From NCBI RefSeq assembly GCF_900100665.1, contig NZ_FNCS01000007.1:1-64000 (forward strand): a stretch of DNA of 64,000 bases, in the 5' to 3' direction. The first letter of the stretch is position 1. Every line of letters starts with the position of its first letter. The translations under genes and the position numbers were made by a program. Under the pieces are notes generated by a model. The model had not been told where the DNA came from, ran no database searches, and saw nothing but the letters and a program-made list of their open reading frames with translations. This DNA comes from Pelagibacterium luteolum (lineage in GTDB: Bacteria > Pseudomonadota > Alphaproteobacteria > Rhizobiales > Devosiaceae). Positions 62,804 through 64,000 of the stretch are shown piece after piece.

Positions 62804-64000
62804 ATGGACTATCAATACGCAGTCATCGGCGGTGGCATCGTTGGCCTTGCCACCGCACTCGAACTGGCACGGCGCGAAGCGGGCGCCAGGGTGATCGTCC
62901 TTGAAAAGGAAGACGCCGTGGCCCTGCACCAGACGGGGCACAATTCCGGCGTCATCCACGCAGGCATCTACTATCAGCCCGGCTCGCTCAAGGCTCAGCT
63001 CTGCCGCGCCGGGGCCGATGCCACCAAGGCCTTCTGCACCGAAAACAACATCCCGTTCGAAACCTGCGGCAAGCTTCTCGTCGCCACCAATCCGCTCGAA
63101 GCCGAGCGCATGACGGCGCTCGAAACCCGGGCACGGGACAACGACATCGCCTTCGAGACCATCTCACAAGCGCGGCTGCGCGAGATCGAGCCCAATATCG
63201 CCGGCGTCGGCGCGCTGCTCGTCCACGCCACGGGAATCGTCGATTATCGCAAGATCTGCGTCGCCATGGCCGAACAGCTTAAAGCCATGGGCGGCGAGAT
63301 CCGCTTTGGCGCAAAGGTCTCCGCCATCACCGAAACCGGCACCGGGGTCACCGTCAAAACCGCTGACGGCCAATCGGTCACCGCGTCAAAACTCGTCGCC
63401 TGCGCCGGCCTGCAATCGGACCGCCTCGCGCGCCTCGCCGGCCTCGACGTCCATCACAAGATCGTCCCCTTCCGGGGCGAATATTACACCCTGCCGCGCG
63501 AAAAATCGCAGGTCGTCAAGCATCTGATCTACCCGATCCCCGACCCCGAACTGCCGTTCCTCGGCATTCATCTTACCCGCATGATTGATGGCCGCGTCAC
63601 CGTCGGTCCCAACGCGGTTCTCGGCTTTTCCCGCGAGGGCTACACAAAAGGTAGCACCGATCTTTCCGATGTCGCCTCGCTCGTCTCCCATCCCGGCTTT
63701 TGGAAAATGGCGCGCAAGAATCTCAAATCGGGCATCACCGAGTTCCGCAATTCGATCCTCAAACGCCACTATCTCGAAGAATGCCGCAAATACTGCCCCA
63801 GCCTTACAATCGACGATCTGGGCGAGCCCGGCGCCGGCATTCGCGCGCAAGCGATCCTCGACGACGGCACGTTGGTCCATGATTTTCTGTTTCTGCAATC
63901 GGACCGGATGCTCCATGTTTGCAACGCGCCTTCGCCCGCCGCGACCTCCGCAATGCCGATCGCCAAAATGATCGTCGACCGGCTGGCCGGAGCGACAGGG
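62804..64000 (+). CDS. lhgO: L-2-hydroxyglutarate oxidase (LhgO), 3' end beyond the window
   Basis: 399 codons to the window edge, no stop. Start ATG is 2 bp after the tctA stop. FAD-binding GGGIVGLATALELARR, then QTGHNSGVIHAGIYY, ATGIVDYRKICVAM and the C-terminal NAPSPAATSAMPIAKMI match LhgO. The family oxidises L-2-hydroxyglutarate to 2-oxoglutarate with electrons to the quinone pool. Its place in this operon suggests a hydroxy-acid substrate, perhaps the transported one. Almost complete at this length. Confidence 0.88.
   Translation, partial: MDYQYAVIGGGIVGLATALELARREAGARVIVLEKEDAVALHQTGHNSGVIHAGIYYQPGSLKAQLCRAGADATKAFCTENNIPFETCGKLLVATNPLEAERMTALETRARDNDIAFETISQARLREIEPNIAGVGALLVHATGIVDYRKICVAMAEQLKAMGGEIRFGAKVSAITETGTGVTVKTADGQSVTASKLVACAGLQSDRLARLAGLDVHHKIVPFRGEYYTLPREKSQVVKHLIYPIPDPELPFLGIHLTRMIDGRVTVGPNAVLGFSREGYTKGSTDLSDVASLVSHPGFWKMARKNLKSGITEFRNSILKRHYLEECRKYCPSLTIDDLGEPGAGIRAQAILDDGTLVHDFLFLQSDRMLHVCNAPSPAATSAMPIAKMIVDRLAGATG

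Overview
The window looks like chromosome from an alphaproteobacterium of the Hyphomicrobiales, perhaps near Devosia or Pelagibacterium. The evidence is high G+C coding sequence, rhizobial-style gene content and a rhizobial-type initiator tRNA. The family placement is inference; no database search was possible.

Layout. 1-513: 3' end of 23S rRNA, 5S rRNA and the rrn terminator. 750-13633: an MFS transporter, a flavin reductase-like protein, two tandem paralogous alpha/beta hydrolases, a PLP aminotransferase next to a potFGHI-type polyamine ABC transporter, bacterioferritin with its ferredoxin, small membrane and secreted proteins and an aldo/keto reductase. 13864-13940: initiator tRNA.

13891-32516: an 18.6-kb genomic island inserted in that tRNA gene, bounded by a perfect 53-bp direct repeat. 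It supplies a replacement tRNA 3' end and a new terminator. Near its left end lies a type I restriction-modification operon, hsdM-hsdS-(PD-(D/E)xK/DUF4268)-hsdR. The middle holds a serine resolvase, a VapD-like protein, an unknown gene followed by an HTH-ImmA/IrrE metalloprotease, and a minus-strand run of PD-(D/E)xK protein, M15-like protein and SEC-C/TPR protein facing an XRE regulator. The right end is an int - unknown gene - alpA - winged-helix operon. The island looks like a satellite- or P4-like integrative element carrying defence cargo. It is the most likely place in the window for undescribed biology.

32555-64000: normal chromosome. It holds a DUF2147 protein, a polar amino-acid ABC transporter, cutA, a K+/H+ antiporter, an MhqO/MhqD electrophile-detoxification cluster with a SufR-like regulator and flavin reductase, two diguanylate cyclases, a GntR regulator divergent from gabD, NAD biosynthesis genes (nadB, nadA), eda-modE, modAB with two ModE-type operators but no modC, and a catabolic region. 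That last region has an Ldh-family dehydrogenase, a GntR regulator, an enolase-superfamily enzyme, a tripartite tricarboxylate transporter (tctCBA) and a truncated L-2-hydroxyglutarate oxidase, and probably imports and degrades a hydroxy or sugar acid.

Several start codons were moved from the longest frame to internal ATG, GTG or TTG codons on ribosome-binding-site evidence. One island gene has no ATG or GTG at all and may start at ATC.
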